Counted from the stretch's first letter, positions 16,101-23,353 are shown. The stretch is DNA of 24,861 nucleotides from JAISFI01 sp031553775 (GCA_031553775.1 JAVBLA010000032.1:1-24861); one strand, 5' to 3'. The notes: generated by a model not told the origin, from the letters alone. A program made the numbers and translations.

Positions 16101-19100
16101 GCCGGGATGGAACCGGTAATATATTTGTTATAATAGGTTCCGGAGAGGTCGAGTACTTTCAGGAATGGCAACTGTTGTATTTCTGCCGGGATGGTTCCTC
16201 TCAGATTGTTATCGGGGAGTCTGATTTCTGTGATATGCCCGTTTTCCATGGCTATTCCGTACCAGTTACCTTCATGTATGTTATTCTTGCTTACATCCCA
16301 TTTGTTTTTCCAGTTGAATCCGGCGGTTGCGTTGTAGAGGGCTTTCAGGGCTTCGTATTCGGATGCCGGGATTTGCGGCAGGCTGATATCGGTTGTCTGG
16401 TAGCTGATCGTTGTAAAATAGGCATTTCCGTTATAAATTTGGAAGATGCTGACTTTTTGTGTGTTTTTCAATGCTTTCAGGTAATTTGCCGGAATGGTTA
16501 GCGTGCCGTTGTCGGCCGCTTGTACATCTCCTACAGAAGTACCTGCAATTTGGATCTGGAAACTGAATTTTCCGCTGAAATCTCGTGTGTTGAAGTTGTA
16601 TCTGCAGATTTCGGGCAAGCTGACAATTACATCGTTTCCTGTATGGCGGAATGTATCGCGGGAGAGGCTTTGCCTTTCTATGGAAAAGGAGGTGACGTTT
16701 CCGAATCCTCCGGCAGTCAGGTTTTCCAGTGCATTGTACGATGCATTGAATGTTTTCAGTTTGGGCAAAAGGTTCAATGTACCTGGAATGCTTCCGGAGA
16801 ATTCGTTTTTGTGAATATTCAGGGTAAGCAATTCGCTCAGGTTTCCGAGTTCTGCCGGAATATTTTCTGTTAATTTATTGTTGTCCAGGCTCAGGATCTG
16901 CAGCTTATTCAGGTTTCCCAGGGCAGCGGGGATTTCTCCTGATAATTGACAGGCATGCAGGCTCAGGGTTTCCAGGTTTATCAATTCGCTTATACTGGCC
17001 GGAATGTTTCCTGCCAGGTTACTGTTGTTTGAAAGGATTAATTCTTTGAGGTAGACCAGGTCTTTTATTTGTGAAGGAATGCTTCCTCTCAGGTTGTTAG
17101 AAGACAGGTTAATGGAGGTAATATGTCCGTTTTCTGTAGATATGCCATACCAGTTTCCTTCTGACAGGTTGTTGGAGGTGATATCCCATTTGTTGTACCA
17201 TCCGCTTCCTGTAGTGGCATTATAAAGGGCCATGAGGGCTTCGTATTCAGATTGAGGAACAGGGGTTTGCCTGATCTTTGTTTCCTGATAGTTGATGGTG
17301 GAGTAATTGGTTTTTCCTATTCCGTTTTGTTGGATAACGATTTTTTGTGTATTTCTTAAAGATTTCAGAAATGTGGCGGGAATGATGAGTGTCCCGTTGG
17401 CTTCGGCTTGTAGAGAGCCGACCGAATTACTACTGATCTGAATACCGAATGTATTTCTGGCACTGAAATCGCGTGTTTCAAAGTTATATCTGAAAATTTC
17501 GGGGAGGTTGATGGTTACATCGTTTCCTGTATAGCGGAATGTATCTCGGGAGATACTTTGTCTTTCGATAGAAAAGGTCGTGGTATTGGGAAATCCTCCG
17601 GGCGACAGATTTTCTAATGCGTTATACGGGGCATAAAATGATTTCAGTTTAGGCATCAGGTTCAGGGATGCCGGAATACTGCCTGACAGGGTGTTACTGC
17701 CGATATTAAGAGTGATTAGTTCACTCAGGTTTCCAATTTCGGCGGGAATGTTTCCTGTTAGTTTATTGCTGTGAAGGATGAGGGTTTGCAGTTTAAAGAG
17801 ATTTCCCAGAGCAGCCGGAATTTCTCCTGTAAACTGGCAACTGTTCAGGGTCAGGTTTTCCAGGTTAGACAATTCTCCCAAGGCAGCTGGAATATTTCCG
17901 GTCAGGTAGTAGTTTCCAGCAAGATTGATCTCCTTCAGGTGAGTCAGATTTTTGATTTCCAAAGGGATATTTCCTCTCAGGTTATTATTTATCAGATTTA
18001 ATGCTGTTATATGTCCGTTTTCGACCGATACTCCGTACCAGCTTCCTTCATGCAGGTTGTTGCTACCAACATTCCATTTGTTGTACCATCCGCTTCCTGT
18101 GGTAGCATTATAAAGGGCTATCAAAGCTTCGTATTCCGATTGGGGGACGGAAGGTAATTGGATTTTTGTTTCCCGGTAAGCAATTGTTGTCAGCAGTGCG
18201 CTTCCGGATCCGTTTTGCTGGATGGTGACTTTTTGTGTGTTTCTTAATGTCTTGAAAAATGCGGATGGAATGGTTAATGTTCCATTGGCTTCGGCTTGTA
18301 CGGAGCCGGCGGAGTTACCATCTATCAGGATATTGAATGTGTTTCTGGCACTGAAATCCCGGGTGGTAAAATTGTACCGGCATATTTCCGGGATACTAAT
18401 GGTCAGGTCAGTTCCTGTATAACGAAAAGTATCACGAGAGAGACTTTGCCGGTCGATGGAGAAGGCGGTAACGCTTCCGAATCCTCCGGGTGACAGGTTT
18501 TCTAATGCGTTATATGAAGCGTAGAATGTTTTCAGTTTAGTCATCAGATTCAGGGAGGCGGGAATGCTGCCCGACAGGGTGTTGCTACTGATATTCAGGG
18601 TGACCAGTTCATTGAGGTTTCCTAGTTCGGAAGGAATATTTCCTGCGAATTTATTATTACTCAGGTTCAGGGTTTGCAGTTTTGACAGGTTTCCGAGAGA
18701 GGTGGAAATGTTTCCCGACAGTTGGCAATTACTCAGGTTTAGGGTTTCCATGTTCGTCAATTCTCCTAATGTGGCCGGTATGTTTCCGGCCAGGCCGTTG
18801 TTGCCTGAGAAGTTGATTTCTTTCAGATAAATCAGATTTTTTATTTGTGAAGGGATATTTCCTTTCAGGGTATTGGACGTCAAGTTGATAGCGGTGATAT
18901 GCCCGTTTTCGACCGACACTCCATACCAGCTTCCTTCATTGAAATTATTGTTGGAGGTGTCCCATTTGTAATACCACCCGCTTCCCGTTGTTGCTTCGTA
19001 TAAGGCAAGCAGCGCATCGTATTCCGATTGTGGAATGGGAGGGAGACTGATATCTGTAGTTTGATAAATGATTGTGGTTGCGCTTGCGCTTCCGTCGCTT

Positions 19101-19903
19101 TGATAGATGGTTATTTTTTGTCCTTTTCTCAGGTTTTTAAAATAGGAAGCCGGGATGGTAAGGATTCCGTTGGCTGTGGCTTGAATCAGACTTTCTATGG
19201 TGTTCCCGTCTATTCGTATATAAAAGTTGTTAGTAGCGGAAAGATCTTTTTTACTTGCGTTATAACGGCAGATATTAGGAAGTTGAAGTTGTATATTGTT
19301 TCCTCTGTAATAAAAAGTATCCTGGTTGATTGTTTGCCTGATCAGATTAAAAGATGTGAGTGAGGCAAATCCGCCGGTCTGGATATCATCGAACTGATTA
19401 TCTGTGAGCGACAGGTATTTGAGACCAGGAAGTGAATGAAGAAAGGCCGGGACTTTTCCTGCAAATTGGTTGTAACTCATATCCAGGGTTGCTAATTCCG
19501 TCAGGCTCAGCCATTCTTCCGGAACGTCTCCGGAGAGTTGGTTGCCTTGGAGGTATAGGGTTTTCAGTTGGGTCAGGTCTTTTATGTCTACGGGTAATGT
19601 TCCCCGGAGGTAGTTGTTTCTCAGGTCTAATGCGGTGATGTGCCCGTTCTCAACAGTTACGCCATTCCAGGTGACCAAGTGGAGGTTGTTGGTTGCGGTA
19701 TTCCAAGGTTTGGTCCAGCCGGGACCGTTAGTAGAGTTATATAAGGCTACTAATGCCAGGTACTCGTTGTCGGGAACGGGAGTTTGGGCGGAGGATGCAG
19801 CGGAAGTTCCCAGGAGGAGGAATAGTAGAATTGAAAATTGAAAATTGAAAATTGAAAATTGTAGCCGGATTGCTTTTGAATATTGCTGTATTATTGTTTT
19901 CAT
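13118..19903 (-). CDS. Giant T9SS-exported leucine-rich-repeat protein with dockerin
   Basis: A 2261-residue exported protein. The signal peptide (1-40) ends SSA before QTPVP. Seven modules follow. Each opens with a cap of the form EYxALxALYNATxGSxW...NNxHEGxWYGV, then LRRs of the plant-like 24-residue type (LxxLxLSxNxLxGxIPxxLGNL), then a beta-rich domain (for example RQSLSRDTFRYTG to TTIxY). I count 4, 6, 6, 6, 5, 7 and 3 LRRs (37 total). Residues about 1988-2044 are a dockerin with two perfect calcium loops (DTNVDHIVNILD and DVNKDGSVNILD). A cohesin-like beta domain (about 2060-2165) and a T9SS type A sorting domain (NHPNPFRN to KLMIVK, about 2175-2261) follow. The role is probably surface binding; the ligand is unknown. 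Its dockerin and the cohesin of the next gene suggest partnership. A heptamer array interrupts the signal-peptide codons. Confidence 0.93.
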   Translation of the reverse strand: MKTIIQQYSKAIRLQFSIFNFQFSILLFLLLGTSAASSAQTPVPDNEYLALVALYNSTNGPGWTKPWNTATNNLHLVTWNGVTVENGHITALDLRNNYLRGTLPVDIKDLTQLKTLYLQGNQLSGDVPEEWLSLTELATLDMSYNQFAGKVPAFLHSLPGLKYLSLTDNQFDDIQTGGFASLTSFNLIRQTINQDTFYYRGNNIQLQLPNICRYNASKKDLSATNNFYIRIDGNTIESLIQATANGILTIPASYFKNLRKGQKITIYQSDGSASATTIIYQTTDISLPPIPQSEYDALLALYEATTGSGWYYKWDTSNNNFNEGSWYGVSVENGHITAINLTSNTLKGNIPSQIKNLIYLKEINFSGNNGLAGNIPATLGELTNMETLNLSNCQLSGNISTSLGNLSKLQTLNLSNNKFAGNIPSELGNLNELVTLNISSNTLSGSIPASLNLMTKLKTFYASYNALENLSPGGFGSVTAFSIDRQSLSRDTFRYTGTDLTISIPEICRYNFTTRDFSARNTFNILIDGNSAGSVQAEANGTLTIPSAFFKTLRNTQKVTIQQNGSGSALLTTIAYRETKIQLPSVPQSEYEALIALYNATTGSGWYNKWNVGSNNLHEGSWYGVSVENGHITALNLINNNLRGNIPLEIKNLTHLKEINLAGNYYLTGNIPAALGELSNLENLTLNSCQFTGEIPAALGNLFKLQTLILHSNKLTGNIPAEIGNLSELITLNIGSNTLSGSIPASLNLMPKLKSFYAPYNALENLSPGGFPNTTTFSIERQSISRDTFRYTGNDVTINLPEIFRYNFETRDFSARNTFGIQISSNSVGSLQAEANGTLIIPATFLKSLRNTQKIVIQQNGIGKTNYSTINYQETKIRQTPVPQSEYEALMALYNATTGSGWYNKWDITSNNLSEGNWYGISTENGHITSINLSSNNLRGSIPSQIKDLVYLKELILSNNSNLAGNIPASISELINLETLSLHACQLSGEIPAALGNLNKLQILSLDNNKLTENIPAELGNLSELLTLNIHKNEFSGSIPGTLNLLPKLKTFNASYNALENLTAGGFGNVTSFSIERQSLSRDTFRHTGNDVIVSLPEICRYNFNTRDFSGKFSFQIQIAGTSVGDVQAADNGTLTIPANYLKALKNTQKVSIFQIYNGNAYFTTISYQTTDISLPQIPASEYEALKALYNATAGFNWKNKWDVSKNNIHEGNWYGIAMENGHITEIRLPDNNLRGTIPAEIQQLPFLKVLDLSGTYYNKYITGSIPAEIGTLVELETLNLSYQLLSDTIPAGIGRLSKLVTLNLRNNQLTGNIPGSFTSLNKVDYLYLNENRLSGISAALPYRSSVQINLNNQQIQEELIFIAGNEIIYSLPAICLYDHTALTFKARNNFDIKVNETLKGTLQASTGGQLTIPVGYFSGITHTDKISITQKNGTATGSIITFSDYDTGTPVSDTEYQALIALYNATGGSTWKNKWNISQNNLHESFWYGVTTENGHITKIKLNGNNLQGSLTEDIQQLPYLKELNLSDNQLAGNIPSTVGYLTNLTTLDLHNNRFDGSIPENLGNLSKLTALYLYKNRLTGNIPQAIATITALKDLQVHNNLLSGNIPAYIGSLNKLTVLNLSNNDFYGDVPQSLSGLSLLISLDLSFNRITSLPASFNYGTGTSINLSNQQYEGESLLIDGTEVVVTLPNIATYNPETRQFNARNNFTIRLKNTVRGTAQANVNGTLTFPGSYLEEFQEGDTISLIQYSGIGYGSVFSYYMLYNTTSTPIPQSEYEALKALFDATAGSQWKKTWNTANNNIHEGRWTGVSFREGHVTGINLPGNGLKGKIPATLSNLPELTSVNLSGNELKGSIPKELNNLSKLESLNLSGNALDSIDVVLPAKIILKIGNQTIDRGSISLHKNTRVKAPKISIYNHESQTFVQQPSWMIAVNSKTITSIGTASNGEFALTPPCGTWSIHPGDTLQFRQMSGNAAGSVVRYLIDTPYGDTNVDHIVNILDVQHALNRILGSNPCPFNAGTADVNKDGSVNILDLVGTINIIQSNALLSQSAGLRSAGHPAILSVENGAVYLDSPEEVAAFDIRIQSTGKDRPAIGLSGFSSYIKETGEDQYSIMLFSVEGNIIPAGKTRLFGCSGNTCLLNAILANKEADEILVRIQESQTPNEQVPVEAFRINNHPNPFRNTTTFVYTLPETVTGAQITIRNQTGTTVEIIREIPGNSGRNQVEYTPESLPAGIYFYTFEANSASKTYCTTNKLMIVK
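16361..19024 (-). repeat. Three tandem 888-bp LRR modules within the giant LRR gene
   Basis: The EY codons of the module caps fall at 19024, 18136, 17248 and 16360, exactly 888 bp (296 codons) apart three times. DNA similarity is still obvious, for example TCTAATGCGTTATA near 17610 and again near 18498. These are modules 2-4 of seven and look like the most recent duplications. Confidence 0.8.
19830..19861. repeat. Heptamer array ATTGAAA x4.5 inside signal-peptide codons
   Basis: Four perfect ATTGAAA units and a partial fifth lie within the LRR gene. Read on the minus strand they encode QFSIFNFQFSI between the basic n-region (MKTIIQQYSKAIRL) and the hydrophobic core (LLFLLLG). Seven is not a multiple of three, so gain or loss of one unit would shift the frame of the whole protein. 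Confidence 0.85.
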
Positions 19904-19942
19904 AGGATTGAGAATTTAATGAACGGAAACATTATTACAGAA

Positions 19943-19974
19943 CAAATATAGGGTTGCGAGAATGGTTAAAGAAA
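19943..19974 (-). promoter_or_regulatory. Candidate promoter of the LRR-cohesin transcription unit
   Basis: On the minus strand TATATTTG (19950-19943) fits the TAnnTTTG -7 consensus exactly, with TTTC (19974-19971) 20 nt upstream as a near-match to the -33 TTTG. Transcription would begin around 19937, giving a leader of about 35 nt before the ATG at 19903. It is the only clear promoter upstream of the two giant genes. Confidence 0.55.
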
Positions 19975-20402
19975 TATTAATGATGGGTTTTTACGAACAG
20001 GGGTGTTTAGGTAACAAACGGGGGAAAATTGTACACAAATGGAATTTTTCTTTGTGTTTATTAAATGTTTTTTTGCGATAGGTTGAAAAAGTTTGGATTT
20101 ATTTTGTTTTTTAAGAAATAGTTGTTAATATTGTGGCGTGTTTATATAGTCGCTGAGAGTGTGAGATTGATTTGTATGGTATCGATCAAGGAAATATTAA
20201 ACGAAGAAAGTGTAAATAAAGTCTACTATACACTTAAAGAAAATGGTTGGTTGAAGTAGGTGGCATAAATAATTTCTTAAAAGCATAAATTTGGTAGATC
20301 ACATAAAATTAAATTTGTTTCTTTGTCATGATGTAAGCCTTTGAGTTTTATATTTATAACAGAAAAGACTTCAAAACAAAACTGTCATGAATAAATTCCA
20401 GA
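19975..20402. other. AT-rich divergent intergenic region
   Basis: The spacer between the divergent LRR gene and the three-TM gene holds no convincing gene. Seen in it: a 27-codon + strand ORF (20176-20259, MVSIKEILNEESVNKV...), which could be a gene remnant; an 8-codon ORF (20387-20413) overlapping the start of the next gene; an 8-bp direct repeat GCATAAAT (20263 and 20283); and two TAAATTTG boxes described separately. No RNA gene was recognised. Confidence 0.5.
20286..20317 (+). promoter_or_regulatory. Candidate promoter region of the three-TM gene
   Basis: Two exact TAnnTTTG boxes occur on the + strand: TAAATTTG at 20286-20293 and again at 20310-20317. The TTTG of the first lies 16 nt before the second, shorter than the usual 19-21 nt. 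The leader to the ATG at 20403 would be about 80 nt. Either box could act as -7; neither has a good -33. Confidence 0.3.
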
Positions 20403-21524
20403 ATGAGATATAAAAAACTACTGATATTCATACTCATTTTCTTTTTTGCCATAAATACCAGTTACTTTTGGGCGGGAAATCTTGGTATTTGGACAATCCC
20501 TGTGTTTTTATTATTAGGGTTGCTTTATTTGATGTTTGTCGTATTTCTCCTCAGGCACATTTATTATGTAGTCAAGGAGCATTTCAGGGATAAGCAACGG
20601 GTTTTCACTGTTATATTTTCAATACTGGTTCTTCTGTCAATTCTTTTTTATCCGACAGGTCTTCTGGATTTTGAAGCATTCTCCGGAAAAGATATTTTAA
20701 TCGCACAACAGGAAGGCGCGGCAAATTGTATGACTGTTTTGAAATTGAAAGAAAACGGTGAGTTTATAGAAAAGAGTTTTTGTTTTGGAATAAACGAGAT
20801 TAAGGGGAGATATTCTATAAAAAACGATACGGTTTATTTTGAAGAGGTAGATTTCGGCCGGGATGATAAAAAATATTACCAATATGCTGTAATTAAAAAA
20901 TCAGATGTTAAGAACTCGGAGTATATTGGAAATTTTGTGCGATATAAAAATGAAGCTGATTCAGTTGGAAATGAACTATTGATAGTAAAGTATGAGTTGA
21001 ACGAAGGAAATTGTTTTATTGATAGTACAAAAATACCATATAACGGAATAGCTAATGATACATACAACCCGGTTGAACAGAAAAAACAAATAGTACTGGT
21101 GTTACCTCCATACGATATGATCGCCAATGCTGGTATTTCCCCAAATATACAGAAATATTTAGAAACTGAAATATCAAAAGATACTTTTCTATTGGTAATG
21201 AAGTTTCCATATAAACAACTGATAAATATCCCCTATAATAATGTATTTGATAAAAAATACTGTGAACCGATTTTGGAAAAAGTGAAGCCGGATTTTATTA
21301 TCATGTCCAAATTGGATCATGTTCTGCGGACAGGAAGAATGCCGGATGATCAATGGAATTTGAGGATTCGGATTTATAACACACAGACCGGTGTACAGGT
21401 GAATTCAAAAATTGAAATTGATAATGCAACAGATCTTGTTATTAGAAATACATTAACAAAAAACAGCGCAATTTTGACGAATGAAATTATAACAGCATCT
21501 AACATGCATAACCATATTGAGTAA
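20403..21524 (+). CDS. Hypothetical membrane protein with three TM helices
   Basis: I do not recognise the family by name. The 373-residue product has three N-terminal hydrophobic helices (about 5-22, 31-52, 67-84). A soluble part follows: first a beta-rich segment of lipocalin-like appearance (about 96-180, CMTVLKLKENGEFI onward), then an alpha/beta segment (about 230-370, IVLVLPPYDMIANAGISPNIQKYL...PDFIIMSKLDHVL) loosely recalling the TolB/CsgG-type N-terminal fold. The topology fits an inner-membrane protein. The start is ATG 20403; an upstream ATG at 20387 is in another frame and stops after 8 codons. Codons are clearly more AT-rich than in the neighbouring genes, which may mean later acquisition or weak constraint. 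The cupin gene follows after 20 nt of a T-run/A-run palindrome. Confidence 0.8.
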   Translation: MRYKKLLIFILIFFFAINTSYFWAGNLGIWTIPVFLLLGLLYLMFVVFLLRHIYYVVKEHFRDKQRVFTVIFSILVLLSILFYPTGLLDFEAFSGKDILIAQQEGAANCMTVLKLKENGEFIEKSFCFGINEIKGRYSIKNDTVYFEEVDFGRDDKKYYQYAVIKKSDVKNSEYIGNFVRYKNEADSVGNELLIVKYELNEGNCFIDSTKIPYNGIANDTYNPVEQKKQIVLVLPPYDMIANAGISPNIQKYLETEISKDTFLLVMKFPYKQLINIPYNNVFDKKYCEPILEKVKPDFIIMSKLDHVLRTGRMPDDQWNLRIRIYNTQTGVQVNSKIEIDNATDLVIRNTLTKNSAILTNEIITASNMHNHIE

Positions 21525-21544
21525 AATTTTTTTAAAAAAAGATC

Positions 21545-22051
21545 ATGGCAACAATCCTAAAATCCACCCAAAGAGAATTTCAAGCAAACCCGGGGAAAAT
21601 AGACCATTTCAGAATATTCTCCGATATTTCCAGAATAAAAAAAGGAGTAGAGCCTCAGTGCCTGAATTTTGATATCCGGCAACTGAATCCGGGTCAATAT
21701 TCTGCTCCGTATCATTTTCACAGGTATGCGGAAGAATTGTTTATGATTGTTTCCGGATCTGCAACTCTGCGGACTCCTGATGGCCTGGAAGTTGTTAATT
21801 GCGGAGACCTGGTGTTTTTCGAAACTGGTGAGACCGGAGCGCACCAACTCTATAATCATACAGAGGAAGGCTGTATATACCTGGATGTAAGAACTTTCAT
21901 CGGATTCGATGTCTGCGAGTATCCGGACTCTAATAAATTGCTGATTGCCCCTTCGTTTGAGGTCTTCAAACAGAAGGCTAATGTAGAGTATTTTGAAGGT
22001 GAGGAAAATATTTTGGAGAAATGGAAACAGATTAAAAATAAAGAAGAGTAA
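21545..22051 (+). CDS. Cupin-domain protein
   Basis: A 168-residue single-domain cupin, probably cytoplasmic. Motif 1 is seen in PYHFHRYAEELFMIVSG: H57, H59 and E63/E64 are expected metal ligands, with G71 closing the motif. Motif 2 is GDLVFFETGETGAHQLYN with H100 as the fourth ligand and N104; the usual proline is replaced. The conserved barrel signals a metal-binding RmlC-like protein, but cupins range from isomerases and dioxygenases to sugar-binding proteins, and nothing here fixes the substrate. It starts 20 nt after the three-TM gene, so it may share its transcript. Confidence 0.88.
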   Translation: MATILKSTQREFQANPGKIDHFRIFSDISRIKKGVEPQCLNFDIRQLNPGQYSAPYHFHRYAEELFMIVSGSATLRTPDGLEVVNCGDLVFFETGETGAHQLYNHTEEGCIYLDVRTFIGFDVCEYPDSNKLLIAPSFEVFKQKANVEYFEGEENILEKWKQIKNKEE

Positions 22052-22090
22052 TTACGAATATTTTCAGGTTCTGAAAAAAAATCATTAAAC

Positions 22091-22120
22091 TTGCAGAATA
22101 ATACCTGTATTTTAAATTTA
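22091..22120 (+). promoter_or_regulatory. Candidate promoter of the Nudix-DUF4269 pair
   Basis: TTG (22091-22093) is followed after 19 nt by TAAATTTA (22113-22120), one base off the TAnnTTTG consensus. Transcription would start near 22126, which would favour the internal ATG at 22143 as the Nudix start. Confidence 0.3.
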
Positions 22121-22127
22121 TTAAGTG

Positions 22128-22703
22128 ATGATATCAGATAAAATGGATGAAGCGGACCTGAAATTGCATTGGAAAGTCCTTACGAGTGAATACCTTTTTA
22201 CTGAACTCTGGCTTACCATCAGGCGGGATTTTGTGCAACTGCCCAATGGAAAACAAATTCCTTCTTATTATATAACGGAATATCCCGACTGGGTAAATGT
22301 GATTGCCATAACCAAAGAAAAACAGTTTGTTTTTGTGCGGCAATACCGGCATGGGATCCGAAGTGTAAATTTTGAGTTGTGCGCGGGAGTTTGTGAAAAG
22401 GAAGATTTTTCTCCCTTAGTGTCGGCGCAAAGGGAATTATTGGAAGAGACCGGATACGGTAACGGGATCTGGGAAGAATATATGATTATATCTGCCAATC
22501 CTTCGACTCTGAATAATATCACTCATTGTTATTTAGCCAGGGATGTGGAAAAAATAGAAGAGCAACACCTGGACGAAACAGAAGATCTTAGCGTACATTT
22601 ATTATCTTTGGAAGATGTCAGAAATTTACTGGAGCACAATCTAATCAAACAATCGTTGATGGCGGCTCCTTTGTGGAAGTTTATGGCGGAAAATAAAACA
22701 TGA
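22128..22703 (+). CDS. Nudix hydrolase
   Basis: Likely hydrolyses a nucleoside diphosphate linked to another moiety (ADP-ribose pyrophosphatase-like), with Mg2+, in the cytosol. The core signature RELLEETGY (residues 102-110 from ATG 22128) matches REUxEExGU, and the preceding FELCAGVCEKED segment is in the usual place. The upstream half of the Nudix box is irregular: the glutamate expected eight residues before R102 is Phe94, and the nearest Glu (E92) is two residues early. Three starts are possible: GTG 22125, ATG 22128 and ATG 22143 (MDEADLKLHW). The last fits the candidate promoter best. The DUF4269 gene follows after 3 nt, so the two are probably co-translated. Confidence 0.88.
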   Translation: MISDKMDEADLKLHWKVLTSEYLFTELWLTIRRDFVQLPNGKQIPSYYITEYPDWVNVIAITKEKQFVFVRQYRHGIRSVNFELCAGVCEKEDFSPLVSAQRELLEETGYGNGIWEEYMIISANPSTLNNITHCYLARDVEKIEEQHLDETEDLSVHLLSLEDVRNLLEHNLIKQSLMAAPLWKFMAENKT

Positions 22704-22706
22704 AGT

Positions 22707-23225
22707 ATGGACCTGCATTTATTCAAGAACATTGGCTATCTGAAGACCGGTAATGAAAAGCAAAAAAGAGTTTACCAACTACTGACGGATAATGATATTC
22801 TGAATATCCTGAAACCATACGATCCCATCCTTACCGGAACTATCCCTATCTGCATCGATATAGAAGGCAGCGATCTTGATATTATCTGTTGTGTGAAAAA
22901 TTTCGAGGTATTCAGGAAAGCCCTGGCTGATAATTTTGGGAGCTACAATTCTTTCTCAATCCATGAAATAAAACCGAATGACATCGGCAGCATTGTTGCC
23001 AATTTTTCAATCGATGGTTTTGAGGTTGAGATTTTTGGACAAAATGTGCCGACAACCGATCAATGGGCCTACCGGCATATGCTTGCCGAATATAAGATAT
23101 TGCTTGAAAAGGGGGAGGCATTCCGGCAGGAAATTATCCGCTTAAAACAAACCGGGATGAAAACAGAACCGGCTTTTGGTCTTTTACTAGGTATGGAGAA
23201 TCCATACGAAGAATTACTTCAATGA
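22707..23225 (+). CDS. DUF4269 family nucleotidyltransferase-like protein
   Basis: A 172-residue soluble protein that I assign to DUF4269 from the segment TGTIPICIDIEGSDLDIIC (residues 43-61). This resembles the nucleotidyltransferase-fold pattern: a GT turn followed by a D-x-D pair (D56, D58), with IDGFEVEIFGQ supplying a possible third acidic strand. The C-terminal half is helical and ends GLLLGMENPYEELL. Its activity is not established as far as I know. It starts 3 nt after the Nudix stop, a strong sign of an operon, which suggests a shared nucleotide or derivative as substrate (inference). Confidence 0.82.
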   Translation: MDLHLFKNIGYLKTGNEKQKRVYQLLTDNDILNILKPYDPILTGTIPICIDIEGSDLDIICCVKNFEVFRKALADNFGSYNSFSIHEIKPNDIGSIVANFSIDGFEVEIFGQNVPTTDQWAYRHMLAEYKILLEKGEAFRQEIIRLKQTGMKTEPAFGLLLGMENPYEELLQ

Positions 23226-23330
23226 AAACAATTACATCGATAAAAAATTTATACCGGTAAAACTTTGTTGGTTTTCCACATGTTATTTGAAAAGCAGGAA
23301 AATACTCACTATCTGCATTTTCCATCCTCC

Positions 23331-23353
23331 GCAAGCAGGGAAGAGATGCTTGC
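23331..23353. repeat. Perfect hairpin in the integrase leader
   Basis: GCAAGCA (23331-23337) and TGCTTGC (23347-23353) form a perfect 7-bp inverted repeat with a 9-nt loop, 26 nt before the integrase ATG. It is followed by AAAA rather than T, so it is not a + strand terminator. It could be an mRNA leader structure, a protein-binding site or chance. Confidence 0.5.

Noticed and set aside
20176..20259. 27-codon ORF MVSIKEILNEESVNKV... upstream of the three-TM gene
   Set aside because: Too short to judge, with no recognised family and no clear promoter; kept only as a possible remnant.
20387..20413. 8-codon leader ORF overlapping the start of the three-TM gene
   Set aside because: Such short ORFs are common by chance in AT-rich DNA; no pairing with an attenuator hairpin was seen.
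22061..22077. TTTTCAG/CTGAAAA hairpin after the cupin gene as a terminator
   Set aside because: It is followed by an A-run on the + strand, not a T-run, and its stem is mostly A/T.
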